A stretch of DNA of 14,980 nt. Source: CAZMGG01 sp964565715 (GTDB taxonomy: Bacteria > Planctomycetota > UBA1135 > UBA2386). Each line of letters starts with the position of its first letter. Positions within the stretch are counted from its first letter, which is position 1. The notes beneath the pieces are model-generated. The model saw only the letters and a list, made by a program, of their open reading frames with translations, had not been told where the DNA came from and made no database searches. Location of the stretch: positions 1 through 14,980 of the forward strand of contig CAZMGG010000131.1 of NCBI GenBank assembly GCA_964565715.1, in the 5' to 3' direction. Of the stretch, positions 6,441-13,654 are shown piece by piece. A program made the position numbers and the translations under genes.

Positions 6441-8552
6441 GGTGAGTTCGGCCAGCAGGCCCGGCGCCGGGAACACCGACTCCACGACCCATAGCACGTA
6501 CCGCACGTCCACCGAGATGTTGCGGGAACGCTCCGGGCTCCAGCCGAAGTCGCCGGACACGTTCTCGAACACGCGGTCGAAGTTGAGCCCGACCAGTTCG
6601 CCCTTGCCGTTGATGACCGGGCTGCCGGAGTTGCCGCCGGTGGTGTCGCCGTCGGTCAGGAAGCACACCGGCACGTCGCCGATCTCCTCGTCGTAGAAGC
6701 GGCTCTCCTTGCGGCCCTTGGCGGCCTCCAGCAGTGCCGCCGGGCTGGCGAACGGCTCCTGACCCGTCTCCTTCTGCACGATGCCGCGCACGGTGGTGTG
6801 CGGCGTGTAGAAGACGCCGTCGCGCGGCGCGTAGCCCTTCACCGTGGCGATCGACACCCGCAGGGTCGAGTTGGCGTCGGGATAGAAGCTCTTGCCGCGG
6901 AACGCCTCCTGCGCCTCGATCCAGGCGCGGCCCACCAGCAGGTTGCGGCCGTTGCGCTCGCGGCTGCGTTCCTGCAGGGCGTCGCGCTCGCGGGCGAGAC
7001 CGCGGGCCAGCACCACCAGGGGATCCTGGCTCTGCGCGACGGCCTCCTTGCCGCCGGCGAACAGCTCCTTGCGGGCGGCCCCGCCGGTCATGCCGCTGTC
7101 CTTGAGCAGGCGCTCCACCAGCTCGGCGATGGGCTCGGTGCCCTGGCCGAGCGCCTCGCTGCCCATGAGGCGCTGGCCCTCGCGGAGCGAACGGACCTCC
7201 TGCAGGACGATGCCGAGGATCTTCTTCTGCAGGTCGAGGTCGGCGGTCAGCGCGTCGTCGCCCAGCCGGCGCAACACGGCGCCGGGCAGCTTGCCGTCCG
7301 GCGCGCGGTCCAGCGCGGCGCAGGCGTCGATCAGGCCGTTGAGCAACGGCGCCAGCTGGCCCAGCGAGCCCACCGCGAAGCCCGCCGCCATGTCGCGCTC
7401 GATCGAGGCGGCCTCCTCCTCGTCCATCGCCAGCAGGTCCGCCAGCGCGGTGCCCCAGCGCGCCTTGCGCTCGGCGTCGGCCTCGACCCAGCGGGTGAAG
7501 TCGGCCTCCTCGCGCAGCTTGCGATCGACCACGGCGTTGCGGTCGAGGCCCCAGACCATGCCGCGGGCGTTCTTCTGCACGTTGGCGAGGCTCTTGATCT
7601 GGCTGGCGAAGCGCAGCGCGCGCTCCTCGCCCGCCTTCGACTCGTCCTCGAGCACCTGGATCACGGCGGTCAGCAGCTGCTCGCGCTTGGGATAGAAGTA
7701 GCCCTGGCGGACGCGCACCGCGGCGCTGCTGCGGTAGCGCTGGGTGTTGCCCGGGTAGCCCATGATGATGGCCAGATCGCCCTCGTGGACGCCCTTCTGC
7801 GACACCTTGAGGAAGTGCCTGGGCTGATAGGGCACGTTGTCGGCGTGGTGGCCGCGCGGCGTGCCGTCCGGCGCCACGTAGGCGCGGAAGAAGGTGAAGT
7901 CGCCGGTGTGGCGCGGCCATTCCCAGTTGTCCACCTCGCCGCCGAACTCGCCGATGGCGCGGGGCGGCGCGTAGACCAGGCGCACGTCGGTGAGCCGGGT
8001 GCGGTAGTAGAGGTGGTATTCCTTGCCCTCGAGGAAGGAGCTGACCGAGCAGACCGTGCCGGGCTCCTTCTGCTGGCCCTCGGCGATCAGGCGCTGCTGC
8101 ACCTGCTGGGTGATGGCCCAGCGCTCGGCGTTGGCGGTGGCCTTCGCCTGGGCCTCGTGGAAGGCCGCGGTCACGTCCTCGATGCGCTTCAGGACGAAGG
8201 CGGTGACGCCCGGCGCGGGCAGCTCGCCCTTCTGGTCCGGGGCGGCGAAGCCGTCGCGCAGCCAGTTGTGCTCGACGGTGGACAGCGCGCTCACCGCGCC
8301 GAAGCCGCAGTGGTGGTTGGTGACCAGCAGGCCGTCCTTCGACACGAACGACGCGGTGCAGCCGTTGATGTGGACGGTGGCGGACAGCACGCCGCCGTTC
8401 TCCGGGTGCCAGAACTCGTCGCGGCTGAGCTGCATGCCGCGGGCCTTGAGGGCCTCCCAGTCCATGTCGCGGACCTGGGTGGGCAGCCATTGGCCCTCGT
8501 CGGGCAGGAACAGGACGCAGAGGAGCGCTGTGAACAGCAGCTTCGGTTGCAT
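6426..8552 (-). CDS. S46 family dipeptidyl-peptidase, DPP11-like
   Basis: S46 enzymes are exported serine exopeptidases that release dipeptides from the N-terminus of peptides. The 708-residue length is typical. A signal peptide covers about residues 1-18. The chymotrypsin-like triad is visible: His81 in TNHHCG, Asp218 in PRHTGDF, and Ser642 in GGNSGSPV. The family C-terminal motif DVRYVLWVVE (682-691) is present, and the helical cap domain lies between (about 280-570). Eighteen residues after the catalytic Ser, in GLNFDRVFE, stands Arg660. In Porphyromonas DPP11 the equivalent Arg673 gives preference for Asp or Glu at P1, whereas DPP7 has Gly. I therefore infer an acidic-residue-specific enzyme. 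The gene is monocistronic, convergent with hpt and divergent from the alpha-toroid gene. No Shine-Dalgarno is evident before the ATG. Confidence 0.94.
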   Translation of the reverse strand: MQPKLLFTALLCVLFLPDEGQWLPTQVRDMDWEALKARGMQLSRDEFWHPENGGVLSATVHINGCTASFVSKDGLLVTNHHCGFGAVSALSTVEHNWLRDGFAAPDQKGELPAPGVTAFVLKRIEDVTAAFHEAQAKATANAERWAITQQVQQRLIAEGQQKEPGTVCSVSSFLEGKEYHLYYRTRLTDVRLVYAPPRAIGEFGGEVDNWEWPRHTGDFTFFRAYVAPDGTPRGHHADNVPYQPRHFLKVSQKGVHEGDLAIIMGYPGNTQRYRSSAAVRVRQGYFYPKREQLLTAVIQVLEDESKAGEERALRFASQIKSLANVQKNARGMVWGLDRNAVVDRKLREEADFTRWVEADAERKARWGTALADLLAMDEEEAASIERDMAAGFAVGSLGQLAPLLNGLIDACAALDRAPDGKLPGAVLRRLGDDALTADLDLQKKILGIVLQEVRSLREGQRLMGSEALGQGTEPIAELVERLLKDSGMTGGAARKELFAGGKEAVAQSQDPLVVLARGLARERDALQERSRERNGRNLLVGRAWIEAQEAFRGKSFYPDANSTLRVSIATVKGYAPRDGVFYTPHTTVRGIVQKETGQEPFASPAALLEAAKGRKESRFYDEEIGDVPVCFLTDGDTTGGNSGSPVINGKGELVGLNFDRVFENVSGDFGWSPERSRNISVDVRYVLWVVESVFPAPGLLAELTGAAR

Positions 8553-8589
8553 GGGGAGGATCGGGTGCGCGGGGTCGGGGAACGGGCCC

Positions 8590-8595
8590 GTTATA
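8590..8595 (-). promoter_or_regulatory. -10 box for the S46 peptidase gene
   Basis: On the minus strand the box reads TATAAC, five of six matches to TATAAT, in a region that is otherwise nearly all G and C. It lies 37 nt before the ATG at 8552. No strong -35 is visible; TCGGAC sits near the right distance. Confidence 0.5.
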
Positions 8596-8622
8596 TCCAG
8601 GCGGGCGCGCCGGTCCGACCGC

Positions 8623-8628
8623 TATCGT
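8623..8628 (+). promoter_or_regulatory. -10-like box for the alpha-toroid gene
   Basis: TATCGT in the context GCTATCGT lies 24 nt before the ATG at 8653. The same GCTAT context precedes the lactamase gene at 4062-4066. No -35 box is seen. With the opposing box at 8590-8595 it makes a compact divergent promoter region. Confidence 0.4.
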
Positions 8629-8652
8629 GCCGACTTCCCCCGTCGATCCGCC

Positions 8653-10491
8653 ATGCACCACCGCGCCGCCGTGTTCCTGTTCCTGCTGCCGCTGGCCGCG
8701 CTGCCGGCGCAGAACACCACCCGCAAGATCCGGGCGGTGCCGTCCAGCCAGGCCGCCCGGGCGGGTTCGGCGGTGGAATGGCGCGAGTCGCTGGCCGCGG
8801 CGCTGCTGGAGGCGAAGGAACGCGGCCTGCCGGTGTTCTGGTACGTGCCGACGGTGCAGGGCTCGCCGATGGATCGCCAGCCGGAGATCGACCGCTACCT
8901 GCTGGCGGGGCCGTTCTCGTGGCCGTCGACGATCGCGCTGCTGAACGAGCGGACGGTTCCGGTCCGGGAGCCGGCCCGCGGCGAGGCGGCCAGGGCCCAC
9001 GGCCTGCGGCGGCTGGCGTTCCTGGAGCCGGGCTGGCTGCTGCTGGACGGCGACGGCAAGGAACTGCAGCGCCTCGACCAGCTCACCACGTTCCATCCGC
9101 AGTGGTTCGAGGCGCCGCTGCGGCGGGCGCTGGGCCTGCCGCCGGGCGATTCCGGCACCGCCGCCGCGCTGCAGGACCTCTGGTCCTTCTACCGGCAGGG
9201 CGACGTCAAGGCGGTCGAACGGGGCGCCGCGGCGGTGCTGGAGAAGGCGCCGGCCCCGGCCATCGCCGCCGAGGCGCGTTTCCTGCACGGCGCCGCGCTG
9301 GCGCGCCACGGCCGCATGGCGGACGCGCGCGATCTGTGGCGCAGGCTGGCCGAGGAGTTGCCCGAGGAGCCGCTCTCGTGGAAGGCCGCCGCCGAGGCCG
9401 AGGGCCACGGCCCGTTCGCCCGCGGCTTCGAGGACTTCCTGCCGCTGCCCGAGCCGGTGTTGCGCGAGCAGCCGAACGGCTCGCGGGCCCCGGCCAGCAG
9501 CTACGCGGTGGACGAGCTGTGGCGGCGCGGCGCCGCCTTCCTGGTCGCCATGGAGGAAGGCGACGGCATGATCCGCGACAGCATCTACGACTTCGGCGGC
9601 ACCGACAGCCTGCCGAACGTGCATGCGGCGGTGACCTGCCTCGCCGGCATGGCGCTGCTGGAGGCCGTGCACCGGCAGGAGGCACTGCAGTTGCCGGAGA
9701 CGCTGCGGCAGCGCGCCGAGCAGGTGCTGGCGCGGATCCTGGGTGGCGCCGCCACCGACGGCGCGCTGGCTCTGCAGGACAGAGACGAGATCCTCTGGGC
9801 ATTCGCCTACCGGGTGCGCTTCCTGTGCCGCTGGATCGCTCTGCGGCCCCAGGACCGCGCGGCCAGGCTGATCGAACTGCGCCTTGCCGTGCAGCGCGTG
9901 CAGGATCTGCAGCCCGAGAACGGCGCCTGGTTCCACGAGTACCCCAATCCGTTCGCCATCGCCACGGCGCTGCAGTGCCTGCACGAGGCGCGCCAGCACG
10001 GCGCCGCGGTCGACCAGGAGAAGATCGACCGCGGCCTGCGGGCGTTGGTCCACTGCCGGGCGCAGAACGGCGCCTACACCTACGGCTACGGCCGCGGCGG
10101 CGCCCGCGCCAGCGTCGAGGCCGCCGCCGGCCGCATGCCGCTGTGCGAGCTGGCGATCCTGCAGTGGCGGGCCAGCGGCACCGCCGATCTGGCGGCGGCG
10201 GTGACCGCGGCGATGCAGCACCACGGGCTGCTGGCCGCGGTGCGCAAGTACGACGACCACGCCGACCAGCACGGCTACGGCGGCTTCTTCTTCTGGTTCG
10301 ACATGCTCGGCCGGGCCGAGGCGATCATGGCGCTGCCGGCGGGCGCCGACCGCGAGCGCTGGCGCGCGCAGCAGCGGAAGCTGGTGCTGGACCTGCCTGA
10401 GTTCGACGGCGTGTTCGTCGACAGCCACGAGCTGGGCCGCGCCTACGGCACGGCGATGGCGCTGCTGTCGTTCGCCGCGCTGGACGGCTAG
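8653..10491 (+). CDS. Secreted thioredoxin-like/helical repeat/alpha-toroid protein
   Basis: The 612-residue protein has a signal peptide ending AALPAQ at residue 20. Residues about 41-160 look thioredoxin-like: an N-terminal helix, a strand PVFWYV, a connecting helix and the hairpin WLLLDGDGKELQRL. The CxxC redox pair is absent (the position reads PTVQGS), so it is probably not a redox enzyme. Residues 170-250 form TPR-like helices. The rest (about 285-612) resembles an alpha/alpha-toroid of the prenyltransferase/squalene-cyclase-like fold, with repeats such as LQPENGAWFHEYPNPFAIAT, then QNGAYTYGYG, then HGYGGFFFWFD and GRAYGTAMALLSF. The acidic DxDD motif of squalene cyclases is missing, so cyclase activity is unlikely. 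Function is unknown; glycan or protein binding outside the cell is possible. The ATG at 8653 is the only start that gives a full signal peptide. Its stop shares a CTAG with comEC. Confidence 0.8.
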   Translation: MHHRAAVFLFLLPLAALPAQNTTRKIRAVPSSQAARAGSAVEWRESLAAALLEAKERGLPVFWYVPTVQGSPMDRQPEIDRYLLAGPFSWPSTIALLNERTVPVREPARGEAARAHGLRRLAFLEPGWLLLDGDGKELQRLDQLTTFHPQWFEAPLRRALGLPPGDSGTAAALQDLWSFYRQGDVKAVERGAAAVLEKAPAPAIAAEARFLHGAALARHGRMADARDLWRRLAEELPEEPLSWKAAAEAEGHGPFARGFEDFLPLPEPVLREQPNGSRAPASSYAVDELWRRGAAFLVAMEEGDGMIRDSIYDFGGTDSLPNVHAAVTCLAGMALLEAVHRQEALQLPETLRQRAEQVLARILGGAATDGALALQDRDEILWAFAYRVRFLCRWIALRPQDRAARLIELRLAVQRVQDLQPENGAWFHEYPNPFAIATALQCLHEARQHGAAVDQEKIDRGLRALVHCRAQNGAYTYGYGRGGARASVEAAAGRMPLCELAILQWRASGTADLAAAVTAAMQHHGLLAAVRKYDDHADQHGYGGFFFWFDMLGRAEAIMALPAGADRERWRAQQRKLVLDLPEFDGVFVDSHELGRAYGTAMALLSFAALDG

Positions 10492-12692
10492 CGGCTGGCC
10501 TCACCCAGGACCAGGCGCGGCAGCAGCGGCCGGATCGCCACGCCGCCCGTGGTGAAGGTCAGCACCAGGTCGCCGCATTCGCCGGTGGCCCACACCTCGG
10601 CGCCGGTCAGCACCGCCGCCTCGCCCTGCACCGAACGGCCGTCCCCCTGGCGATTGGAGCACAGGCAGAGCCGCGGCCGCACCGCCGCCAGCAGGCCGTC
10701 GATGCTGCCATGGGCCCGGCCGTGGTGGGGCAGCGCCAGGATCGGCGCCGCACCGCCGAGCCCCGCAGCGAGCGCCGCCCGCACCGCCGGTTCCTCGGCG
10801 TCGCCGGGCAGCAGCACGCTGCCGCCGGGCAGGGCGAGCCGCAGCCAGATGCTGTCGTCGTTGCTGGCGCCGCCCGCCACCGGCGGCCGGAACGCCGTGC
10901 CGAGCCCGGGCAGCGCCGTGCGTTCGCCGGCCCGCAGCCCCTCGGTGCGGGCGCCGGACCGCCGCAGCCGTTCGGCCAGCGGCGAGCCCAGCAGCTCCGC
11001 CGGCAGCAGCACCGCCGTCACCGGCAGCCGCTGCAGCAATGCCTGCACGCCCGCCGTGTGGTCGACGTCGCCATGCGTCAGCACCAGCAGGTCGATCCGT
11101 CGCCGGGTCACCGTGGCCGCGACCTTGCGGGCCGCCAGGGCGGCGTGGGTGAGGCTGCCGCAATCCACCACCAGGTTGCGGCCGTCGGGCAGCCGCAGCA
11201 GCGCGCACTGGCCGTGGCCCACCGCGAACCAGTGCAGTTCCGGCGCCGGCACCGCGGTGGCCGGCAGGAAGTGCGGCACGCAGGCGCCCAGCAGGAACGC
11301 CCCGGTGCCGCGCCGGCCACCGAGGCGCAGCAGCAGCAGCAGGCCCGAGAGCGCACCGGCGGCCAGCAGCCACGGCCCCGGCACGCTCCAGGCGAACACC
11401 GGTGTGCCGGGCAGCAGGTCGCAGGCCCGCACCAGCCCCAGGTACAGGTCCGCCAGCAGGCCGGTGGGCGCCGCCAGCGCCGCGGCCAGCGGCAGCGCCG
11501 GCTGCAGCACCGGCAGCACCAGCCCCAGCGCCAGCAGCACGGTGACCAGCGGCGCCAGCAGCGGCGTCGCCAGCACCGTGCACGGCGCGAACGTGCCGAA
11601 CCAGAGCAGCGTCAGCGGCGCGGTGGCCAGCGACGCGCCCAGCGACATGCGCAGCGGCGCCCACAGCCACCGCTGGGCCGCGGTCTCCCGCCGGCCGAAG
11701 GCGCCGAGCCACAGGCCCCACACCGCGGCGTAGCTGAGCTGGAAGCTCGGCCCCAGCAGGTCGTCGGGCCAGAACGCCGCGGTCAGGATCGCCGGCGGAC
11801 AGAGCACCGCCGCCAGCCCCGCCTGCCGGCCGTTCCGCGCGGTGAAGGCCAGCACCGCGAACGCGCAGAGCGCGCGCAGCATCGGCGGCTGCAGGCCGGT
11901 GATGGCGCCGTAGAGCAGCAGGAACGCCGCCGCGACGCGCCGCCGCACGACGCCGCGGCGGCTGCCCAGCCCCGACGGCAGCAGCCCGAGCAGCAGCGCC
12001 AGCATCGATGCATGGGCGCCGCTCACCGCCAGCAGGTGCGACAACCCGGTGGCGCGGTGGCTGGCCATCACCTCGTCGGCCAGCGGCGGTCCCGAGCCGA
12101 GCACCAGCGTGCACAGGAACGCGCCGCGCGGGCCCGGCCACAGCCCGAGGATCCGTTCCTGCAGCGCCGTGCGGCAGGCGGCCACCAGCCGCGGCAGCGA
12201 CCACGGCCCCGGCGTCACCGTCAGTGCGTCGGCCTGGGCCAGGATGGCCGGCGGCGGCTCGCCCGGCACCGCCGACCCGCCGGCGCTGCCGACCCCCCGC
12301 AGCCGATCGCCCGGCAGCGCGGCGAAGTCGCCCACCACCTTCAGCCGCACGCTGCCCTGCGCCGTCGCCAGCCCGCACCGGCTGCCGTCCAGGTCCTTCT
12401 GCAGCGGACCGCGTACCACGCCGTCGAGCCGCACGGGCCCCGGCCGCGGCACCGCCACCGCCACCGGCCCCGGCACCGCCGTCAGCAGGAACACCGGCAG
12501 CGCCAGCAGCCCGGGCCCGGCGCGGCCGCGCAGCAGGCAGCCGAGCACGCCCAGCATCGCCACCACGGCGCCCGGCGCCGGCCCGCCGTGCCGCGCCGCC
12601 AGGGCGGCGGTGATCGACCAGGCGGCGGCGAGCCACAGGGCACGGTCCGGCCGCGGCGGCGGCCCGGCCAGACGTTCGGCGTTCGGTTCCAT
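10488..12692 (-). CDS. comEC: ComEC/Rec2-family DNA-uptake channel
   Basis: ComEC carries single-stranded DNA across the inner membrane during natural transformation. The 734-residue protein has the full three-part structure. An N-terminal membrane segment and OB-like soluble domain (about 85-165) come first. The competence membrane domain follows (about 190-465), with TGLSHLLAVSGAH (215-227) and SFQLSYAAVWGL (316-327). A C-terminal metallo-beta-lactamase domain has LTHGDVDHTAG (538-548), LLPGDAEE (627-634) and LPHHGRAHGS (654-663). The HGDVDH form, with Asp in place of the second His, is common in ComEC proteins. The second of two tandem ATGs is chosen because GGAG lies 5 nt upstream; the first (12695) would leave only 2 nt. 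No ComEA or other competence gene is in the window. The gene diverges from coaD and converges on the alpha-toroid gene with overlapping stops. Confidence 0.93.
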   Translation of the reverse strand: MEPNAERLAGPPPRPDRALWLAAAWSITAALAARHGGPAPGAVVAMLGVLGCLLRGRAGPGLLALPVFLLTAVPGPVAVAVPRPGPVRLDGVVRGPLQKDLDGSRCGLATAQGSVRLKVVGDFAALPGDRLRGVGSAGGSAVPGEPPPAILAQADALTVTPGPWSLPRLVAACRTALQERILGLWPGPRGAFLCTLVLGSGPPLADEVMASHRATGLSHLLAVSGAHASMLALLLGLLPSGLGSRRGVVRRRVAAAFLLLYGAITGLQPPMLRALCAFAVLAFTARNGRQAGLAAVLCPPAILTAAFWPDDLLGPSFQLSYAAVWGLWLGAFGRRETAAQRWLWAPLRMSLGASLATAPLTLLWFGTFAPCTVLATPLLAPLVTVLLALGLVLPVLQPALPLAAALAAPTGLLADLYLGLVRACDLLPGTPVFAWSVPGPWLLAAGALSGLLLLLRLGGRRGTGAFLLGACVPHFLPATAVPAPELHWFAVGHGQCALLRLPDGRNLVVDCGSLTHAALAARKVAATVTRRRIDLLVLTHGDVDHTAGVQALLQRLPVTAVLLPAELLGSPLAERLRRSGARTEGLRAGERTALPGLGTAFRPPVAGGASNDDSIWLRLALPGGSVLLPGDAEEPAVRAALAAGLGGAAPILALPHHGRAHGSIDGLLAAVRPRLCLCSNRQGDGRSVQGEAAVLTGAEVWATGECGDLVLTFTTGGVAIRPLLPRLVLGEASR

Positions 12693-12697
12693 CATCT

Positions 12698-12701
12698 CTC
12701 C
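12698..12701 (-). promoter_or_regulatory. Shine-Dalgarno deciding the comEC start
   Basis: GGAG on the minus strand lies 5 nt before the ATG at 12692 and only 2 nt before the ATG at 12695, favouring the second of the tandem starts. It is one of the few clear Shine-Dalgarno sites in this window. Confidence 0.55.
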
Positions 12702-12723
12702 GTGCTCCGGAATCGCCGCCGGT

Positions 12724-12729
12724 TACCAT
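12724..12729 (+). promoter_or_regulatory. Weak -10-like box for the coaD operon
   Basis: TACCAT keeps only the TA and final T of the consensus, but it sits where a promoter is needed, 25 nt before the chosen coaD ATG at 12755. It overlaps the upstream in-frame ATG at 12728, which argues against that start. The near-palindrome GGTTACC (12721-12727) may also serve the opposite strand. Confidence 0.3.
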
Positions 12730-12754
12730 GTCGCGCCCGAATCCGGCCGAAATC

Positions 12755-13258
12755 ATGGTCTCCGCGCTCTACCCCGGCAGCTTCGACCCCGTCACCCGCG
12801 GCCACGTCAACCTGATCGAGCGCGCCCTGCCGCTGTTCGACTCCCTGACCGTGGCGGTGGCCGTGAACAGCCAGAAGCAGGGCCTGTTCACCCTCGACGA
12901 GCGCGTCGAGATGCTGCGCGAGGTCCTGCCGCCCGATCCGCGCCTCAGCGTCACCACCTTCCATGGCCTGGTGGTGGACTACTGCCGCCAGCAGGGCCAT
13001 TCGGCCATCCTGCGCGGCGTCCGCACCGTCACCGACTTCGAGTACGAGTACCAGATGGCGCTCACCAACCGCCACCTGAACCCCGCCGTCGAGACCGTCT
13101 TCGTGATGCCCAGCGTCGAGTACAGCTACGTCTCCTCCTCGCTGATCAAGGAGATCGTCCGCAACGGCGGCGACGTCTCCAGCTTTCTCGCCCGCCAGGT
13201 GGAAGGCCGCCTGCGCCAGCGCCTCACCCAGCCGACCCCGAACCACCCGAAGGCATGA
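12755..13258 (+). CDS. coaD: Phosphopantetheine adenylyltransferase
   Basis: This enzyme transfers AMP from ATP to 4'-phosphopantetheine, the penultimate step of coenzyme A synthesis, in the cytoplasm. The 167-residue protein fits the bacterial family (about 160). It opens with ALYPGSFDPVTRGH (4-17), whose TRGH is the nucleotidyltransferase T/HxGH motif. It continues with RGVRTVTDFEYEYQMA (88-102 region), conserved at the pantetheine pocket, and ends with VEYSYVSSSLIKEI, the SSS-x-x-K-E signature of the nucleotide-binding loop (126-133). An in-frame ATG at 12728 would add nine residues that the family lacks, so the ATG at 12755 is preferred. It heads an operon with ridA, whose ATG overlaps its stop as ATGA. 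Confidence 0.96.
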   Translation: MVSALYPGSFDPVTRGHVNLIERALPLFDSLTVAVAVNSQKQGLFTLDERVEMLREVLPPDPRLSVTTFHGLVVDYCRQQGHSAILRGVRTVTDFEYEYQMALTNRHLNPAVETVFVMPSVEYSYVSSSLIKEIVRNGGDVSSFLARQVEGRLRQRLTQPTPNHPKA

Positions 13259-13644
13259 ACCCCCAACCCGTCCACACCGACGCCGCTCCCGCCGCCATCG
13301 GCCCCTACAGCCAGGCCGTCGTCCTCGGCGATCTCGTCTTCTGCTCCGGCCAGGTCGCGCTGGACCCGAAGACCATGCAGCTCGTCGGCACCACCGCCGC
13401 CGATCAGTGCACCCAGGTCATGAAGAACCTCGCCGCCGTCCTGCAGCAGGCCGGCAGCTCGTTCGACCAGGTGGTCCGCACGACGATCTTCCTGGCCAGC
13501 ATGGACGACTTCGCCGCGGTCAACGAGGTCTACGGCAGGAGCTTCCCCGGCAACAAGCCGGCCCGGGCGACGGTGGCGGTGAAGACCCTGCCGAAGAACG
13601 CGCTGGTCGAGATCGACTGCATCGCCGGCAAGACGGGGAAGTGA
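13255..13644 (+). CDS. ridA: RidA-family enamine/imine deaminase
   Basis: RidA hydrolyses reactive enamine/imine intermediates, such as 2-aminoacrylate made by PLP-dependent dehydratases, to the keto acid and ammonia in the cytoplasm; it works as a trimer. The 129-residue length and all family landmarks fit: AAIGPYSQAV (13-22), VFCSGQVALDP (28-38), TQVMKNLAAVLQQAG (53-67) and the C-terminal signature PARATVAVKTLPKNALVEID (102-121). The active-site Arg104 and Glu119 are present, as expected for the true RidA subfamily rather than the non-catalytic Rid branches. The ATG overlaps the coaD stop (ATGA), suggesting coupling. A pairing with coaD is plausible since both touch amino-acid-derived metabolism, but I know of no specific functional link. 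Confidence 0.95.
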   Translation: MNPQPVHTDAAPAAIGPYSQAVVLGDLVFCSGQVALDPKTMQLVGTTAADQCTQVMKNLAAVLQQAGSSFDQVVRTTIFLASMDDFAAVNEVYGRSFPGNKPARATVAVKTLPKNALVEIDCIAGKTGK

Positions 13645-13654
13645 GGGCAGCCTG

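Noticed and set aside
5821..10428. A 1535-codon open frame on the minus strand antisense to, or out of frame with, hpt, the peptidase and the alpha-toroid gene
   Set aside because: It has low-complexity Arg/Gly/Ala/Gln-rich sequence with no domain, and it crosses several well-recognised genes. Long spurious open frames are expected at this GC content.
8653..10491. Squalene-hopene cyclase or terpene cyclase function for the alpha-toroid protein
   Set aside because: No DxDD catalytic motif and too few QW-type repeats; the protein also has an export signal and a thioredoxin-like N-terminal part.
12693..12756. Alternative comEC frame starting near 12756
   Set aside because: That frame lacks ComEC motifs and reads Ala/Gly/Arg-rich repeats; the correct frame carries all three ComEC domains.
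10710..12815. A 701-codon plus-strand open frame opposite comEC
   Set aside because: The sequence is almost entirely Gln, Arg, His and Pro, the mirror of a GC-rich membrane-protein gene. ComEC motifs on the other strand are decisive.
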